The position numbers and the translations under genes are program-made. A stretch of DNA of 64,000 nucleotides from Bradyrhizobium ottawaense (GTDB lineage Bacteria; Pseudomonadota; Alphaproteobacteria; Rhizobiales; Xanthobacteraceae): positions 1 through 64,000 of the forward strand of contig NZ_CP029425.2 in NCBI RefSeq assembly GCF_002278135.3, given 5' to 3'. The notes under the pieces are model-generated. The model was not told the origin of the DNA. It saw only the letters and a list, made by a program, of their open reading frames with translations, and made no database searches. Positions 20,487 through 29,302 of this stretch are shown here, piece after piece. Numbering within the stretch: position 1 is the first letter of the stretch; each line of letters begins with the position of its first letter.

Positions 20487-21548
20487 CTAGGCCGCATTCA
20501 CCTTCAGCCGCCGATATTCCGTCGGCGTCACCCCAGTCACGGCCTTGAAGGCGCGGTTGAACGGACCCAGCGACTGGAAGCCGGCGTCCATCGCGATGGT
20601 GATGACGGGAACCTCGGCCTGGGTGGCATCGGCGAGCGCAGCCTTGGCCTCCTCGATCCGGTGATTGTTCAGGAACACATTGAAGTTGCGATAACCGAGC
20701 CGCTGGTTGATCAGCCGGCGCAGCCGGTATTCCGGAATTTTCAGCCGGCCCGCCAGCACGCCGATGGTGATATTCTCCTGACGATAGATCCGCTCGCCCG
20801 CCATCAGTCGCATCAGGGCGTCGATGAGTTTTTGATCGGCGGATTCATCGGCCGCAGGCTGACTGAAAACAACCGGCGGGGCGGGCGCCACCGCGGCCGG
20901 AAACAGATCCGCCCCATCGATGCGCATCATCGCATAGACGATCGCCGCGACGGTGCAGGCGAGCGCGCCGGCATTGACGGTTTCGGCGACATCGCCGACG
21001 TGGTGGCCGACGACGGCGATCTGGAGCACCGCGTTCAGCCCGCCATAGAGCGCGGTTGCACAGACGACGAAGACACGAGCGCTGCGGCGGCGCTCGACCA
21101 GGTCAGCCGGCCAGGAGGCGATCATCTGCCCGACCGCAAGGGCGATGAAACCGAGCACGATCAGATTGACCACCGTCACCGAGAAGCGCACATGGCCGCT
21201 GGGCGCAATCCAGACGCAGCCTGCGAAGCTGAAGGCCGTCACCAGCGCCCAGACCCATCCGTGCCACCAGCGGAGGTGAAACTCGTCGTCGAACAGGGAG
21301 CGCGTGAACAGCCAGAACACTACGATGGTGCCAGTCGACAACGCGATCAGCGGTGCATGCCAGAGCGGGACCCGCGACGTGACATCCACCGAATAGCTCA
21401 CCGCATGCGCGGCCGAGCTGAGCGCGAAGGCGGCACCGAGGCGGGCTGCCAGCACGTTGCGAAAGTCGTGTAGCAGCGACGCCGCCAGCATCAGTAGCAG
21501 AGCGACGCTGGCGGCGCGAAAGGCGAGGTCGACGGCGGCAAGGCTCAT
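20487..21548 (-). CDS. AraC family regulator with membrane N-terminal domain
   Basis: The 353-residue protein combines about seven hydrophobic helices (residues 1-210) with a C-terminal AraC/XylS helix-turn-helix domain (about 240-350: ITIGVLAGRLKIPEYRLRRLIN, GYRNFNVFLNNHRIEEAKAAL, VITIAMDAGFQSLGPFNRAFKAVTGVTPTEYRR). This layout suggests a membrane-bound sensor that binds DNA directly, controlling unknown genes. It starts at ATG 21548. The adjacent serine hydrolase is 146 bases downstream on the same strand and could be a target or co-transcribed, but no evidence shows this. Confidence 0.87.
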   Translation of the reverse strand: MSLAAVDLAFRAASVALLLMLAASLLHDFRNVLAARLGAAFALSSAAHAVSYSVDVTSRVPLWHAPLIALSTGTIVVFWLFTRSLFDDEFHLRWWHGWVWALVTAFSFAGCVWIAPSGHVRFSVTVVNLIVLGFIALAVGQMIASWPADLVERRRSARVFVVCATALYGGLNAVLQIAVVGHHVGDVAETVNAGALACTVAAIVYAMMRIDGADLFPAAVAPAPPVVFSQPAADESADQKLIDALMRLMAGERIYRQENITIGVLAGRLKIPEYRLRRLINQRLGYRNFNVFLNNHRIEEAKAALADATQAEVPVITIAMDAGFQSLGPFNRAFKAVTGVTPTEYRRLKVNAA

Positions 21549-21952
21549 CAGGTGATGCGATCGGTCGCAGTTGAAGTCGGACGAACATCGTTCGTTGCGT
21601 CCGTTTTTTCAAGGACCATCCGCGTTCACAACCGTCATCGCCCGGTTCACGGATCGTAGGGTGAGCAAAGCGAAGCGTGCCCACCACTTCTTCTCGATCG
21701 GAGAAAGCCGGTGGGCACGGCGCTTTGCTCCTTTGCCCACCCTTGTATTAGCGCGCCGGATTAGAATGGCCTGGTTCCGTGAGGAATGGCCCAGCCCGGG
21801 TGGCCGCCCGAGCTGGGCCGCCGATCGATCGGATCGATGCCCACCGAAGCCTTGAGGGCTGCGTTTTGTAGCAAGATCGCGGTCGGCACTTCATCGGGAC
21901 CCGCATGGTTGAACGAACTTCAGGTTCGCATCACAAGGGAGGGTCGAGGAAG
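21549..21952. other. Gap between AraC gene and IS110 transposase
   Basis: This 404-base gap holds the minus-strand promoter of the AraC-type gene, a family C repeat (21653-21743) and, from roughly 21770, sequence likely to be the left end of the insertion sequence. IS110 elements usually lack clear terminal inverted repeats, so the exact edge cannot be placed by eye. No gene is seen. Confidence 0.5.
21653..21743. repeat. Family C inverted repeat, second copy
   Basis: ATCGTAGGGTGAGCAAAGCG at 21653 and the closing arm CTTTGCCCACCCT at 21731-21743 match the copy at 13409-13506 with a few changes; internal GTGCCCACC/GGTGGGCAC arms are also kept. It sits just outside the probable left end of the insertion sequence. 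Confidence 0.8.
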
Positions 21953-22924
21953 ATGGCCAAACGTAACACGATCTGTGCTGGAATCGATACCAGCAAAGAT
22001 AAGCTCGACGTGGCGCTCGATGGCAGTTCGGAGGAGCTGCAGGTCAAGAACACGGCGGAAGGCCACCAGGAGCTGGTGGAGTGGCTGAAGCGCCACAAGG
22101 TCAAGCGGGTTGGGATCGAGGCAAGCGGTGGTTACGAGCAGGCGGCGGTCGCCGAACTGCGACGCCAGCGGTTTGTCGTCATCGTGTTTCAGCCGATCCA
22201 GGTCCGCGCCTATGCCACGTTCCATTTGCAACGGGCCAAGAACGACAAAATGGATGCCGCATTGATTGCGGCCTGCACCGCCGCGGTCAAGAAGATCCAT
22301 CCCGCTCCAGACCCCCGGCTGCAGCCTTTTGCCGTGCATCTGACGATGATCGACCAGATCAAGGAGGACATCGCAAAGCTCAAGAATCGGCTGGAGAGCT
22401 GCCCTGACGAACGTATCCAGAAGTTCTGGAAGGAGCAGATCGCTCTGTTGGCCAAGCACAGACGAGCCGAGTTCAAGGCCCTGGTGGCAGCGATCCGCAA
22501 GCATCGCGATCTCGCCGCACGGCTCGATCTGATCTACAGCGTTGGCGGCAGCGGCTTGCCGACCGCGGTTGCCATCTTGATCAGGATGCCCGAGATCGGT
22601 CAGATCACCCGCGAGCAAGCCGCAGCCCTCACCGGGCTTGCGCCGTACGATGACGACAGCGGCAAGCATGTCGGCGCCCGCAGGATTGACGGCGGACGCC
22701 AGCGCTTGCGTCAGGCGCTCTACACCGCAGCTCTTCCGGCATCCTTCCGCTGGAATCCGCAGCTCATGGCCCTGTACAGCCGGCTGATCGCCGCCGGCAA
22801 GGGCCACAAGCGCGCGCTGGTCGCCTGTGCCAGGAAGCTGATCGTCATCATCAACGCCGTCGTCGCCCGCGGAACACCGTGGGTCGCCGAACCGCCCAGA
22901 ACCGCGAGTGTGTCCGTCACCTGA
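21953..22924 (+). CDS. IS110 family transposase
   Basis: IS110 transposases have an N-terminal RuvC-like DEDD catalytic domain and a C-terminal Tnp_IS116/IS110/IS902 domain with a conserved serine, and in this family a bridge RNA guides target choice. The 323-residue product shows CAGIDTSKDKLDVAL (first Asp), GIEASGGYE (Glu), KNDKMDAALIA (Asp), and the C-terminal SVGGSGLPTAVAILIRMPEIG and LTGLAPYDDDSGKHVGARRI..RQRLRQALY. ATG 21953 has GAGGAAG just upstream; the open frame to 21905 is ignored. The gene looks intact, so the element may still be mobile. Confidence 0.93.
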   Translation: MAKRNTICAGIDTSKDKLDVALDGSSEELQVKNTAEGHQELVEWLKRHKVKRVGIEASGGYEQAAVAELRRQRFVVIVFQPIQVRAYATFHLQRAKNDKMDAALIAACTAAVKKIHPAPDPRLQPFAVHLTMIDQIKEDIAKLKNRLESCPDERIQKFWKEQIALLAKHRRAEFKALVAAIRKHRDLAARLDLIYSVGGSGLPTAVAILIRMPEIGQITREQAAALTGLAPYDDDSGKHVGARRIDGGRQRLRQALYTAALPASFRWNPQLMALYSRLIAAGKGHKRALVACARKLIVIINAVVARGTPWVAEPPRTASVSVT

Positions 22925-23242
22925 TCTCGTTTCTTTGTTCGATCAGGCGACCGTTTCTTCGTCCCGACCTGCCGTCAAGACGACGCCGCGCGCCGCGGCC
23001 GTCAAGGATGGCCGTCGCGCTCGTCTCACCTCACGTCGACTGCCGCCAGGCCACGCCTTGACGGCCGCAAGCACGGCGTCATGCTCGCGGAAATCGGGCG
23101 TGCTTTAATGGTTGCTACGGCCTGTCATCGCCGACCGCGGAGTACGGCGCTATCACACCTGTGGCGTCGGGCCCGCCTTTGTCGCGACGGCGATGCGGAA
23201 TTCTGCTACCGTCGCGACCAAGAAAGTCAAAAGGAGTCCACC
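22925..23242. other. Right flank of the IS110 element and pirin leader
   Basis: This 318-base gap contains the right end of the insertion sequence and the pirin promoter. CTTGACGGCCG (near 23057) and related GCCGTCAAG stretches (near 22971 and 23001) are short repeated pieces that may be part of the IS end. The exact boundary is not visible. No gene is called. Confidence 0.45.
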
Positions 23243-24160
23243 ATGAGCTGGCAGCCCTCGAACGATCCCGTGCTCGGCGATCCCATGTCCTGCGATGCGC
23301 TCGACCTCGTCATCGTGCCGCGCACCCGCGACCTTGGCGACGGCTTCGAGGTGCGGCGCGCGCTGCCGCATGGCAAGCGGCAGATGGTCGGGCCCTTCAT
23401 CTTCTTCGACCATTTCGGCCCGGTGCAGTTCGTCTCCGGCAAGGGCATGGACGTGCGGCCGCATCCGCATATCGGGCTTGCCACCGTCACCTATCTCTTC
23501 GACGGCTCGATCATGCATCGCGACAGCGAGGGCAACGTCCAGGAGATCGCGCCCGGCGCGATGAATTTGATGACGGCCGGCCGCGGCATCGCCCATTCCG
23601 AGCGCACGCCGGATGCGCAGCGCGCCGCGGGCCAGAAGATGCTGGGCCTGCAAAGCTGGATCGCGCTGCCGGCCGGATCGGAGGAGATCGCGCCGTCGTT
23701 CCAGCACTATGGCGCCGGCGATTTGCCGATGATCTCCGAGCGCGACTTCACCGCACGGGTGATCGCGGGCTCGTCATTCGGCATCGCCTCGCCGGTGTCG
23801 ATGGTGTCACCCTGGTTCTACACCGAGGTCACGGCCGTTGCGGGCGCCAGCGTGCCGCTCGATCCCGATCACGAGGAGCGCGCGATCTATGTCGTCGACG
23901 GCGAGGTCGAGATCGCGAACGAGCGCTATGAGGGGCCGCGGCTGCTGATCTTCCGGCCCGGCGACCGCATCACCGTGAAGGCGCTCAAGGCCACGCGGAT
24001 GATGTTTCTCGGCGGCGATGCGCTGGAGGGGCCCCGCCACATCTGGTGGAATTTCGTCTCCTCCAGCAAGGAGCGGATCGAGCAGGCCAAGCAGGACTGG
24101 AAAACCGGCCGCTTCGCCGGGGTTCCGCAGGAACATGAGTTCATTCCGCTGCCGGAATAG
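23243..24160 (+). CDS. Pirin family protein
   Basis: Pirins are bicupin proteins; bacterial members include quercetin 2,3-dioxygenases and regulators of metabolic enzymes. ATG 23243 has a strong AAGGAG site and gives 305 residues; the frame is open further upstream but lies in the IS flank. The N-terminal cupin shows the metal-binding pattern RPHPHIGLATVTYLFDG, then MHRDSEG, and the pirin stretch NLMTAGRGIAHSERTP. The C-terminal pirin domain ends NFVSSSKERIEQAKQDW. It is cytoplasmic and appears to be monocistronic, followed by a strong terminator. Confidence 0.92.
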   Translation: MSWQPSNDPVLGDPMSCDALDLVIVPRTRDLGDGFEVRRALPHGKRQMVGPFIFFDHFGPVQFVSGKGMDVRPHPHIGLATVTYLFDGSIMHRDSEGNVQEIAPGAMNLMTAGRGIAHSERTPDAQRAAGQKMLGLQSWIALPAGSEEIAPSFQHYGAGDLPMISERDFTARVIAGSSFGIASPVSMVSPWFYTEVTAVAGASVPLDPDHEERAIYVVDGEVEIANERYEGPRLLIFRPGDRITVKALKATRMMFLGGDALEGPRHIWWNFVSSSKERIEQAKQDWKTGRFAGVPQEHEFIPLPE

Positions 24161-24172
24161 GCTAATCCGGTG

Positions 24173-24203
24173 TCCGGCCGCGCCATCCGGCGCGGCCGGA
24201 TTT
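24173..24203 (+). terminator. Rho-independent terminator after pirin gene
   Basis: A perfect 12-base-pair stem TCCGGCCGCGCC/GGCGCGGCCGGA (24173-24184 with 24189-24200) with loop ATCC is followed by TTT. It lies between the pirin gene and purC, so purC needs its own promoter or read-through. Confidence 0.85.
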
Positions 24204-24223
24204 CCTGTCGCAAGGCCCTGACG

Positions 24224-25138
24224 ATGACCACCATGCTCTCCAGCGACCTGCCCCTGACCAAGATCGGACGCGGCAAGGTGCGCGATATCTACGCCGTCGA
24301 CGACGAGCGCCTGCTGCTCGTCACCACCGACCGCATCAGCGCCTTCGACGTGGTGATGGGCGAGACCATCCCGATGAAGGGCGCGGTGCTGACGCAAATC
24401 AGCGCGTTCTGGTTCAACGAGCTCGAAGGCGTGGTGCCGCATCACATGATCAGCGCCGATACCGACGAGATCATCGCGGCCGTGCCGGCGCTGAAACCGC
24501 ACCGCGCCGAGATCCTTGGCCGCGCCATGCTGTGCAAGCGCACCACCGTATTCCCGATCGAGTGCGTGATCCGCGGCTATATCTCGGGCTCGGCCTGGAA
24601 GGAGTACGCCGCCAGCGGCACGCTCGCGGGCGAGAAGCTGAAGGCCGGCCTCGTCGAGAGCGAGAAGCTCGAGCCTTCGATCTTCAGCCCGGCGACCAAG
24701 GCCGAGACCGGCCATGACGAGAACATCACGATTGCGAAGATGCGCGAGGTCGTCGGCGACGAGGTCGCCTACACGCTGGAAAGCATGACGCGTGCGATCT
24801 ACACGCTCGGCGAGGAGCTGGCGCGCGAGCAGGGCATCATCATCGCCGACACCAAGTTCGAGTTCGGCCAGGACAAGGACGGCCGCATCATCCTGATCGA
24901 CGAGGTGATGACGCCGGATTCCTCGCGCTTCTGGGCGGTCGATGCCTACAAGCCCGGCCAGCCGCAGGCGAGCTTCGACAAGCAGCCCTTGCGCGACTAT
25001 CTCGACGTCGAGCGCCGTGCCGGCCGCTGGAACGGCGACGCCCCGCCACCGCCGCTGCCGGCAAGCGTGGTGGACGCGACCAGCAAGCGGTATCTCGAAG
25101 CGTATCGTCGCGTGACGGGGACGGAACTGAAGATCTAG
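24224..25138 (+). CDS. purC: Phosphoribosylaminoimidazole-succinocarboxamide synthase
   Basis: PurC (SAICAR synthetase) condenses CAIR with aspartate using ATP in purine synthesis. ATG 24224 gives 304 residues, matching the longer, yeast Ade1-like form and not the about 240-residue bacterial form. Conserved motifs are visible: [68 protein letters not shown] and [25 protein letters not shown]. It stands alone between a terminator and the small secreted protein gene. Confidence 0.95.
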   Translation: MTTMLSSDLPLTKIGRGKVRDIYAVDDERLLLVTTDRISAFDVVMGETIPMKGAVLTQISAFWFNELEGVVPHHMISADTDEIIAAVPALKPHRAEILGRAMLCKRTTVFPIECVIRGYISGSAWKEYAASGTLAGEKLKAGLVESEKLEPSIFSPATKAETGHDENITIAKMREVVGDEVAYTLESMTRAIYTLGEELAREQGIIIADTKFEFGQDKDGRIILIDEVMTPDSSRFWAVDAYKPGQPQASFDKQPLRDYLDVERRAGRWNGDAPPPPLPASVVDATSKRYLEAYRRVTGTELKI

Positions 25139-25315
25139 GCGTGGTTGCTGCCACACGCCCCGCCTCCTGCGGCGGCCGTCATTCACACTTCGCTGTCGTC
25201 CCGGACAAGCGTAGCGCAGATCCGGAACCGTCCGACGAGCAGAGAATTCGGATTTAAGTGGAGCTCGTCCTTAGGTCGGCGCTTTGGCTCCATCTGGGCT
25301 GCGATCTCGACTCCA

Positions 25316-25329
25316 TTGATCCAGATCAA
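25316..25329 (+). promoter_or_regulatory. FixK/FNR-type binding site
   Basis: TTGATCCAGATCAA is a perfect palindrome that fits the FNR consensus TTGAT-N4-ATCAA and the rhizobial FixK consensus TTG(A/C)-N6-(T/G)CAA. It lies 65 bases upstream of the small secreted protein gene and on no coding region, so it probably activates that gene under low oxygen. Inference from sequence only. Confidence 0.65.
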
Positions 25330-25394
25330 ACCGGGAGCCAACGATAAAAGGAAGCTGATCACCTCGGCTTGATACAAAAACGAGGGAGGTTGCC

Positions 25395-25670
25395 ATGAGG
25401 CTGGTCGGCATCAGGCGAACGCTACTTTTTGCAGCCGTTCTGGGCTGCGGAATTTTTGGCTCGACCCAATGGTCAAACGACGCCGGCACCGTGTTCGGCG
25501 TTTCAGGCGCCGAAGCCAGGGTCGGTCGGCCGGCAACTCCCGCGAGCGTTGCCGGCGTCGCACGTCGAACCACGCGACGCGCGGTCGTAGGGGGAGCGGC
25601 TGTGGGTGCGGCAGCTGCCGGCGCAGCATGCGTCCGCGTCTATGTGAACGGCGCCTACGTCTGCCGCTGA
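25395..25670 (+). CDS. Small secreted protein behind a FixK-type box
   Basis: No family was recognised. The 91-residue product begins with an arginine-containing start and a hydrophobic segment (RRTLLFAAVLGCGIFGS, about 7-24), consistent with a signal peptide or anchor. The middle is rich in Ala, Gly and Arg (ATPASVAGVARRTTRRAVVGGAAVGAAAAGAA) and it ends in VRVYVNGAYVCR with two cysteines in the last 15 residues. A GGGAGG site precedes ATG 25395. A FixK/FNR-type palindrome upstream suggests expression under oxygen limitation; a perfect hairpin follows the gene. Confidence 0.7.
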   Translation: MRLVGIRRTLLFAAVLGCGIFGSTQWSNDAGTVFGVSGAEARVGRPATPASVAGVARRTTRRAVVGGAAVGAAAAGAACVRVYVNGAYVCR

Positions 25671-25676
25671 TGCATT

Positions 25677-25704
25677 CGCGCCGGCGATTCCAATCGCCGG
25701 CGCG
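25677..25704. terminator. Hairpin between small secreted protein and aldehyde dehydrogenase genes
   Basis: A perfect 13-base-pair stem CGCGCCGGCGATT/AATCGCCGGCGCG (25677-25689 with 25692-25704) with a two-base centre lies between two converging genes. It has no T-run but its position suggests a bidirectional terminator. Confidence 0.65.
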
Positions 25705-25721
25705 GGCCCCTCGATTGCCGG

Positions 25722-27215
25722 TCAGATCCCCGCCATCATCACGTATTTGATCTCGACATATTCTTCCATGCCGTGACGCGAGCCTTCGCGCCCCAGGCCG
25801 CTTTCCTTGACGCCGCCGAACGGCGCGACTTCCGTGGTGATGAGGCCGGTGTTGACGCCGACCATGCCGGACTCCAGCGCCTCGGCGACGCGCCAGACGC
25901 GGCCGAGATCGCGGGAGTAGAAATACGAGGCCAAGCCGAACGGCGATGCGTTGCACATCGCAATGACGTCGGCTTCATCCTTGAAGCGGATCACCGGCGC
26001 GAGCGGCCCGAAGGTTTCTTCCTGCGATACCAGCGAGTCCGACTTGACGTCGGCCAGCACGGTCGGCTCGAAGAAGGAGCGCCCGAGCTCGCTGCGCTTG
26101 CCACCAGTGACGACCTTGGCGCCGCGCTTGACCGCATCCGCGATGTGGCGCTCGACCTTGTCGACCGCCTTCATGTTGATCAGCGGGCCCTGCGTGACGC
26201 CGCTCTCGGTGCCGTCACCGATCTTCATCGCGGCGACCTTCTTCGAGAGCTTCTGCACGAACTCGTCGTAGATCTTGTCCTGGGCGTAGAGGCGGTTGGC
26301 GCAGACGCAGGTCTGGCCCATGTTGCGATATTTCGAGACGATCGCGCCTTCGACCGCGGCGTCGATATCGGCATCGTCGAACACGACGAAGGGCGCATTG
26401 CCACCGAGCTCGAGGCCGAGCCGCTTCACGCCGACGGAGGCCTGCTGGTAGAGGATCTTGCCGACCGCGGTCGAGCCGGTGAAGCCGACGAAGCGCACTG
26501 CCGGATGCTCGCACAGCACCTTGCCGATCGGCGGCGCATCACCGGTGATGATGTTGAGCACGCCCTTGGGGATGCCGGCCTTCTCTGCGAGCACGGCCAG
26601 CGCCAGCGCCGACAGCGGCGTTTCATTGGCGGGCTTGAGCACCACGGTACAGCCGGCGGCGAGCGCCGGGGACACCTTGCGGGTAATCATGGAGTTCGGG
26701 AAATTCCACGGCGTGATCGCGCCGCAGACACCGATCGGCTGCTTGATCGCCAGCAGCCGCGCATCGGGCCGCTGCGTCGGAATGGTCTCGCCGTAGACGC
26801 GGCGAGCTTCCTCCGCGAAGAACTCGATATAGGCCGCACCGATATCGACCTCGCCGAGCGCCTCCGAAAGCGGCTTGCCCTGCTCGGAGGTCAGGATCAG
26901 CGCGAGATCCTCGCGGTTGGCGATGATCAGCTCGAACCATTTGCGCAGGATGTTGGAGCGCTGCTTGGCGGTGTGCTTGGCCCAGGCCGGAAAGGCACGC
27001 TGAGCGGCCTCGACCGCCTTGGTCGTCTCGTCCGCACCGAGCTGCGGCACTTTTGCAAGCTCGACGCCGGTCGCGGGATTGTTGACGGCAAAGACCGGCG
27101 TGCCGACCCAGGCGCCATCGATGTAGCAGGCCTCCTTCAGGAGCGAGGGGTCTTTCAACCGGTCGCGCAGGGTGGCGGTGGCTTGCGTGGCGCGTGCGGC
27201 AGCGGGCGGGGTCAT
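25722..27215 (-). CDS. gabD: NAD(P)-dependent succinate-semialdehyde dehydrogenase family
   Basis: The aldehyde dehydrogenase family oxidises semialdehydes to acids; this member resembles GabD, which turns succinate semialdehyde into succinate in GABA breakdown. ATG 27215 with GAGGAG upstream gives 497 residues. Motifs: TPWNFPNSMITRKVSPALAAGC, GFTGSTAVGKIL, LELGGNAPFVVFDDAD with Glu269, and GQTCVCANRLY with nucleophile Cys303. The C terminus ends KYVMMAGI as in GabD. No GABA transaminase is nearby, so the substrate could be another semialdehyde such as glutarate semialdehyde. Confidence 0.88.
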   Translation of the reverse strand: MTPPAAARATQATATLRDRLKDPSLLKEACYIDGAWVGTPVFAVNNPATGVELAKVPQLGADETTKAVEAAQRAFPAWAKHTAKQRSNILRKWFELIIANREDLALILTSEQGKPLSEALGEVDIGAAYIEFFAEEARRVYGETIPTQRPDARLLAIKQPIGVCGAITPWNFPNSMITRKVSPALAAGCTVVLKPANETPLSALALAVLAEKAGIPKGVLNIITGDAPPIGKVLCEHPAVRFVGFTGSTAVGKILYQQASVGVKRLGLELGGNAPFVVFDDADIDAAVEGAIVSKYRNMGQTCVCANRLYAQDKIYDEFVQKLSKKVAAMKIGDGTESGVTQGPLINMKAVDKVERHIADAVKRGAKVVTGGKRSELGRSFFEPTVLADVKSDSLVSQEETFGPLAPVIRFKDEADVIAMCNASPFGLASYFYSRDLGRVWRVAEALESGMVGVNTGLITTEVAPFGGVKESGLGREGSRHGMEEYVEIKYVMMAGI

Positions 27216-27334
27216 GGCGTTACTCCTCGAACGATCATTTCGGGGCGATCGGATCGGCCGGAATATAGGGACAAGCAGCGCGCAATGCACCGTCCCACAA
27301 CGCACATCTGATGGGAGCTAAACCGGCAGCGGCC

Positions 27335-27655
27335 TTAGGCCGCGCCGCTCATATAGGTCTCGCGGCGGCCGATCATACGTTCGGCCGCGGCCTTGGCGTC
27401 GGCCTTCGACGAGGTTGCGCAGGTACGGTATTCGAGATCGGGAACGTCGGACGGGTTGCGGCGGCCGAACCAGTTCTTGGAGCCCACCCGCAGCAGCGCC
27501 AGCGCCTGCGCCAAATTGTCGACTGCACCGAAGGAATAGAGCGCGCCGGTCCCGGCGATGCGCACCTCATAGATCCCTGGCGAAATCGGCGCCTCCAGGT
27601 TCTCGCCCCGTCCGGGACGGGGATAGCGCTTCCATTCGCTCCAGGTCGAAATCAT
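27335..27655 (-). CDS. Small conserved-looking protein, GIY-YIG-like segment
   Basis: The 106-residue product starts at ATG 27655, preceded by AGGGGGA; the open frame to 27772 is not needed. I do not recognise a family with confidence. The central stretch PGIYEVRIAGTGALYSFGAVDNLAQALALLRVG recalls the first half of a GIY-YIG nuclease domain, but YIG is replaced by YSFG and the later catalytic Arg and Glu are not clear. It has no signal peptide. It lies divergent from the second serine hydrolase gene. Confidence 0.6.
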   Translation of the reverse strand: MISTWSEWKRYPRPGRGENLEAPISPGIYEVRIAGTGALYSFGAVDNLAQALALLRVGSKNWFGRRNPSDVPDLEYRTCATSSKADAKAAAERMIGRRETYMSGAA

Positions 27656-28001
27656 CTGAGGTCCCCCTCTCGGCCGCTTGGCGACCGCCCAATTTGCATC
27701 AAGTCTTAACGTCGGCCGTCGATTGGCCGAGTCCTGAACGCCGCAACGCACAAAATGTTTCAAGTGCTTCAAACACAGGAATCATATCGCCAGCGCCCAT
27801 TCACGGTCACGGCGAGATGCGGCCATCCACCGCAGATTGTGACGGAGTGTTGCCGTTCGGCCTGCCTGTCGTCCTGTGTGTGGCACGGACCGTCAAGTCA
27901 CGACATCGCGACCGCCGCAGGCATCTGGACGCGCTTGCCGCGCGGAGCCTGCGGGAGGACAATCGATCACTGCCAACAATAATCAAACTCGAGGAAACGC
28001 C
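27656..28001. other. Divergent intergenic gap
   Basis: This 346-base gap between the small minus-strand gene and the serine hydrolase gene should hold two promoters. Apart from the AGGGGGA site of the minus gene and GAGGAAA just before the hydrolase ATG, I see no clear palindrome, box or gene. Confidence 0.4.
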
Positions 28002-29195
28002 ATGCAAAGCAAAGCTGAGATCGACGAGATTCTGCGTCAGAAGAGCGACGCCCAGGAGATTCCCGGGGTCGTCGCCATCGCCGCCAGCGGTAACGACGTG
28101 CTGTATCAGGGCGCGTTCGGCAAGCGCGACCTGTCCAAGCCCGACGCGATGACAGCGGACAGCGTGTTCTGGATCGCCTCGATGACGAAGGCGGTGACGT
28201 CGGCGGGCGCGATGCAGCTGGTCGAGCAGGGCAAGCTGTCGCTGGATGCGCCGATCGGTGAAGTGTTGCCCGATCTCGCCGCGCCGCAAGTGCTCGAAGG
28301 TTTTGATGCCAATGGCGAACCAAAACTGCGACCGGCGAAGGGCGCGATCACGCTGCGCCATCTCATGACCCACACTGCCGGGTTTGCCTACAACGTTTGG
28401 AACGGCGATTGCGCGCAATATCTGGAGAAGACCGGAACGCCGAACATCTTCTCCTGCCAGAACGTTGCGCTAAAGACGCCGATCATGTCCGATCCCGGCA
28501 CGCGCTGGGAATATGGCATCAACATCGACTTCGTCGGCAAGGCGGTGGAAGCCGTGAGCGGCAAGCGTCTCGATGCTTACTTGCGTGATCACATGTTCAC
28601 ACCGCTCGGCATGAACGACACCGCCTTCAAGATCACCGACGACATGCGCCAGCGCCTGGTCGCCACGCACGCACGCGGCGAGGATGGATCGCTGGCGCCG
28701 ATTCCGTTCGAGATCGAACAGAATCCGGAATTCCACATGGGCGGCGGCGGCCTCTACAGCACGGCCGGCGATTACATCAAGTTCACCCGGATGATCCTCA
28801 ACAAGGGCCGCGGCAACGGCAACCAGGTGCTGAAGCCCGAGACGGTCGCGCTGATGGGCCAGAACCACATCGGCGATCTCACGATTGGCAAGATGACGAC
28901 AGTGGCGCCCATGTACACCAACGACGTCGATCTCTTCCCCGACATCGTGAAGAAGTGGGGGCTCTCCTTCCTGATCAACACCGCCAAGACGCCAGAAGGC
29001 CGCAGCGCCGGCAGCCTCGCCTGGGCCGGTCTTGCCAACACCTATTTCTGGATCGACCCGGCACGCGATGTTTCCGGCGTCATCCTGATGCAGGTGTTGC
29101 CGTTCGTCGACGCCAAGTGCCTGGAGGCGTTCGCGGGCTTCGAGCGTGGCATCTATGCCGGGCTCGATGCGGGGAGCGGGCAGAAGGCGGCCTAG
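28002..29195 (+). CDS. Cytoplasmic serine hydrolase, beta-lactamase class C/esterase fold
   Basis: The 397-residue protein (ATG 28002, GAGGAAA upstream) lacks a signal peptide and starts in the hydrolase domain: MQSKAEIDEILRQKSDAQEIPGVVA. The SxxK motif is SMTK at 60-63 and the probable catalytic tyrosine is Tyr171 in WEYGINIDFVG, a pattern seen in EstB-type esterases of this fold. The stretch EQNPEFHMGGGGLYSTAGDYIKFTRM is also typical. The second such enzyme in the window, at 18.9 kb, is exported and only distantly similar. Followed 108 bases later by an acyl-CoA ligase on the same strand. Confidence 0.85.
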   Translation: MQSKAEIDEILRQKSDAQEIPGVVAIAASGNDVLYQGAFGKRDLSKPDAMTADSVFWIASMTKAVTSAGAMQLVEQGKLSLDAPIGEVLPDLAAPQVLEGFDANGEPKLRPAKGAITLRHLMTHTAGFAYNVWNGDCAQYLEKTGTPNIFSCQNVALKTPIMSDPGTRWEYGINIDFVGKAVEAVSGKRLDAYLRDHMFTPLGMNDTAFKITDDMRQRLVATHARGEDGSLAPIPFEIEQNPEFHMGGGGLYSTAGDYIKFTRMILNKGRGNGNQVLKPETVALMGQNHIGDLTIGKMTTVAPMYTNDVDLFPDIVKKWGLSFLINTAKTPEGRSAGSLAWAGLANTYFWIDPARDVSGVILMQVLPFVDAKCLEAFAGFERGIYAGLDAGSGQKAA

Positions 29196-29302
29196 CCACT
29201 TAGTATGAGGTGCGCGGCGTCGCGCGCCTTCGCCGCAATCGATAACCTCGTGCCCAAGGCCATCGGCTTCAGGCACGAGGCATCAACTTCGAGGAGACGA
29301 AC

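Noticed and set aside
25773..27311. A 512-residue plus-strand frame opposite the aldehyde dehydrogenase
   Set aside because: It is the complement of a well-conserved enzyme gene; composition is typical of an antisense shadow.
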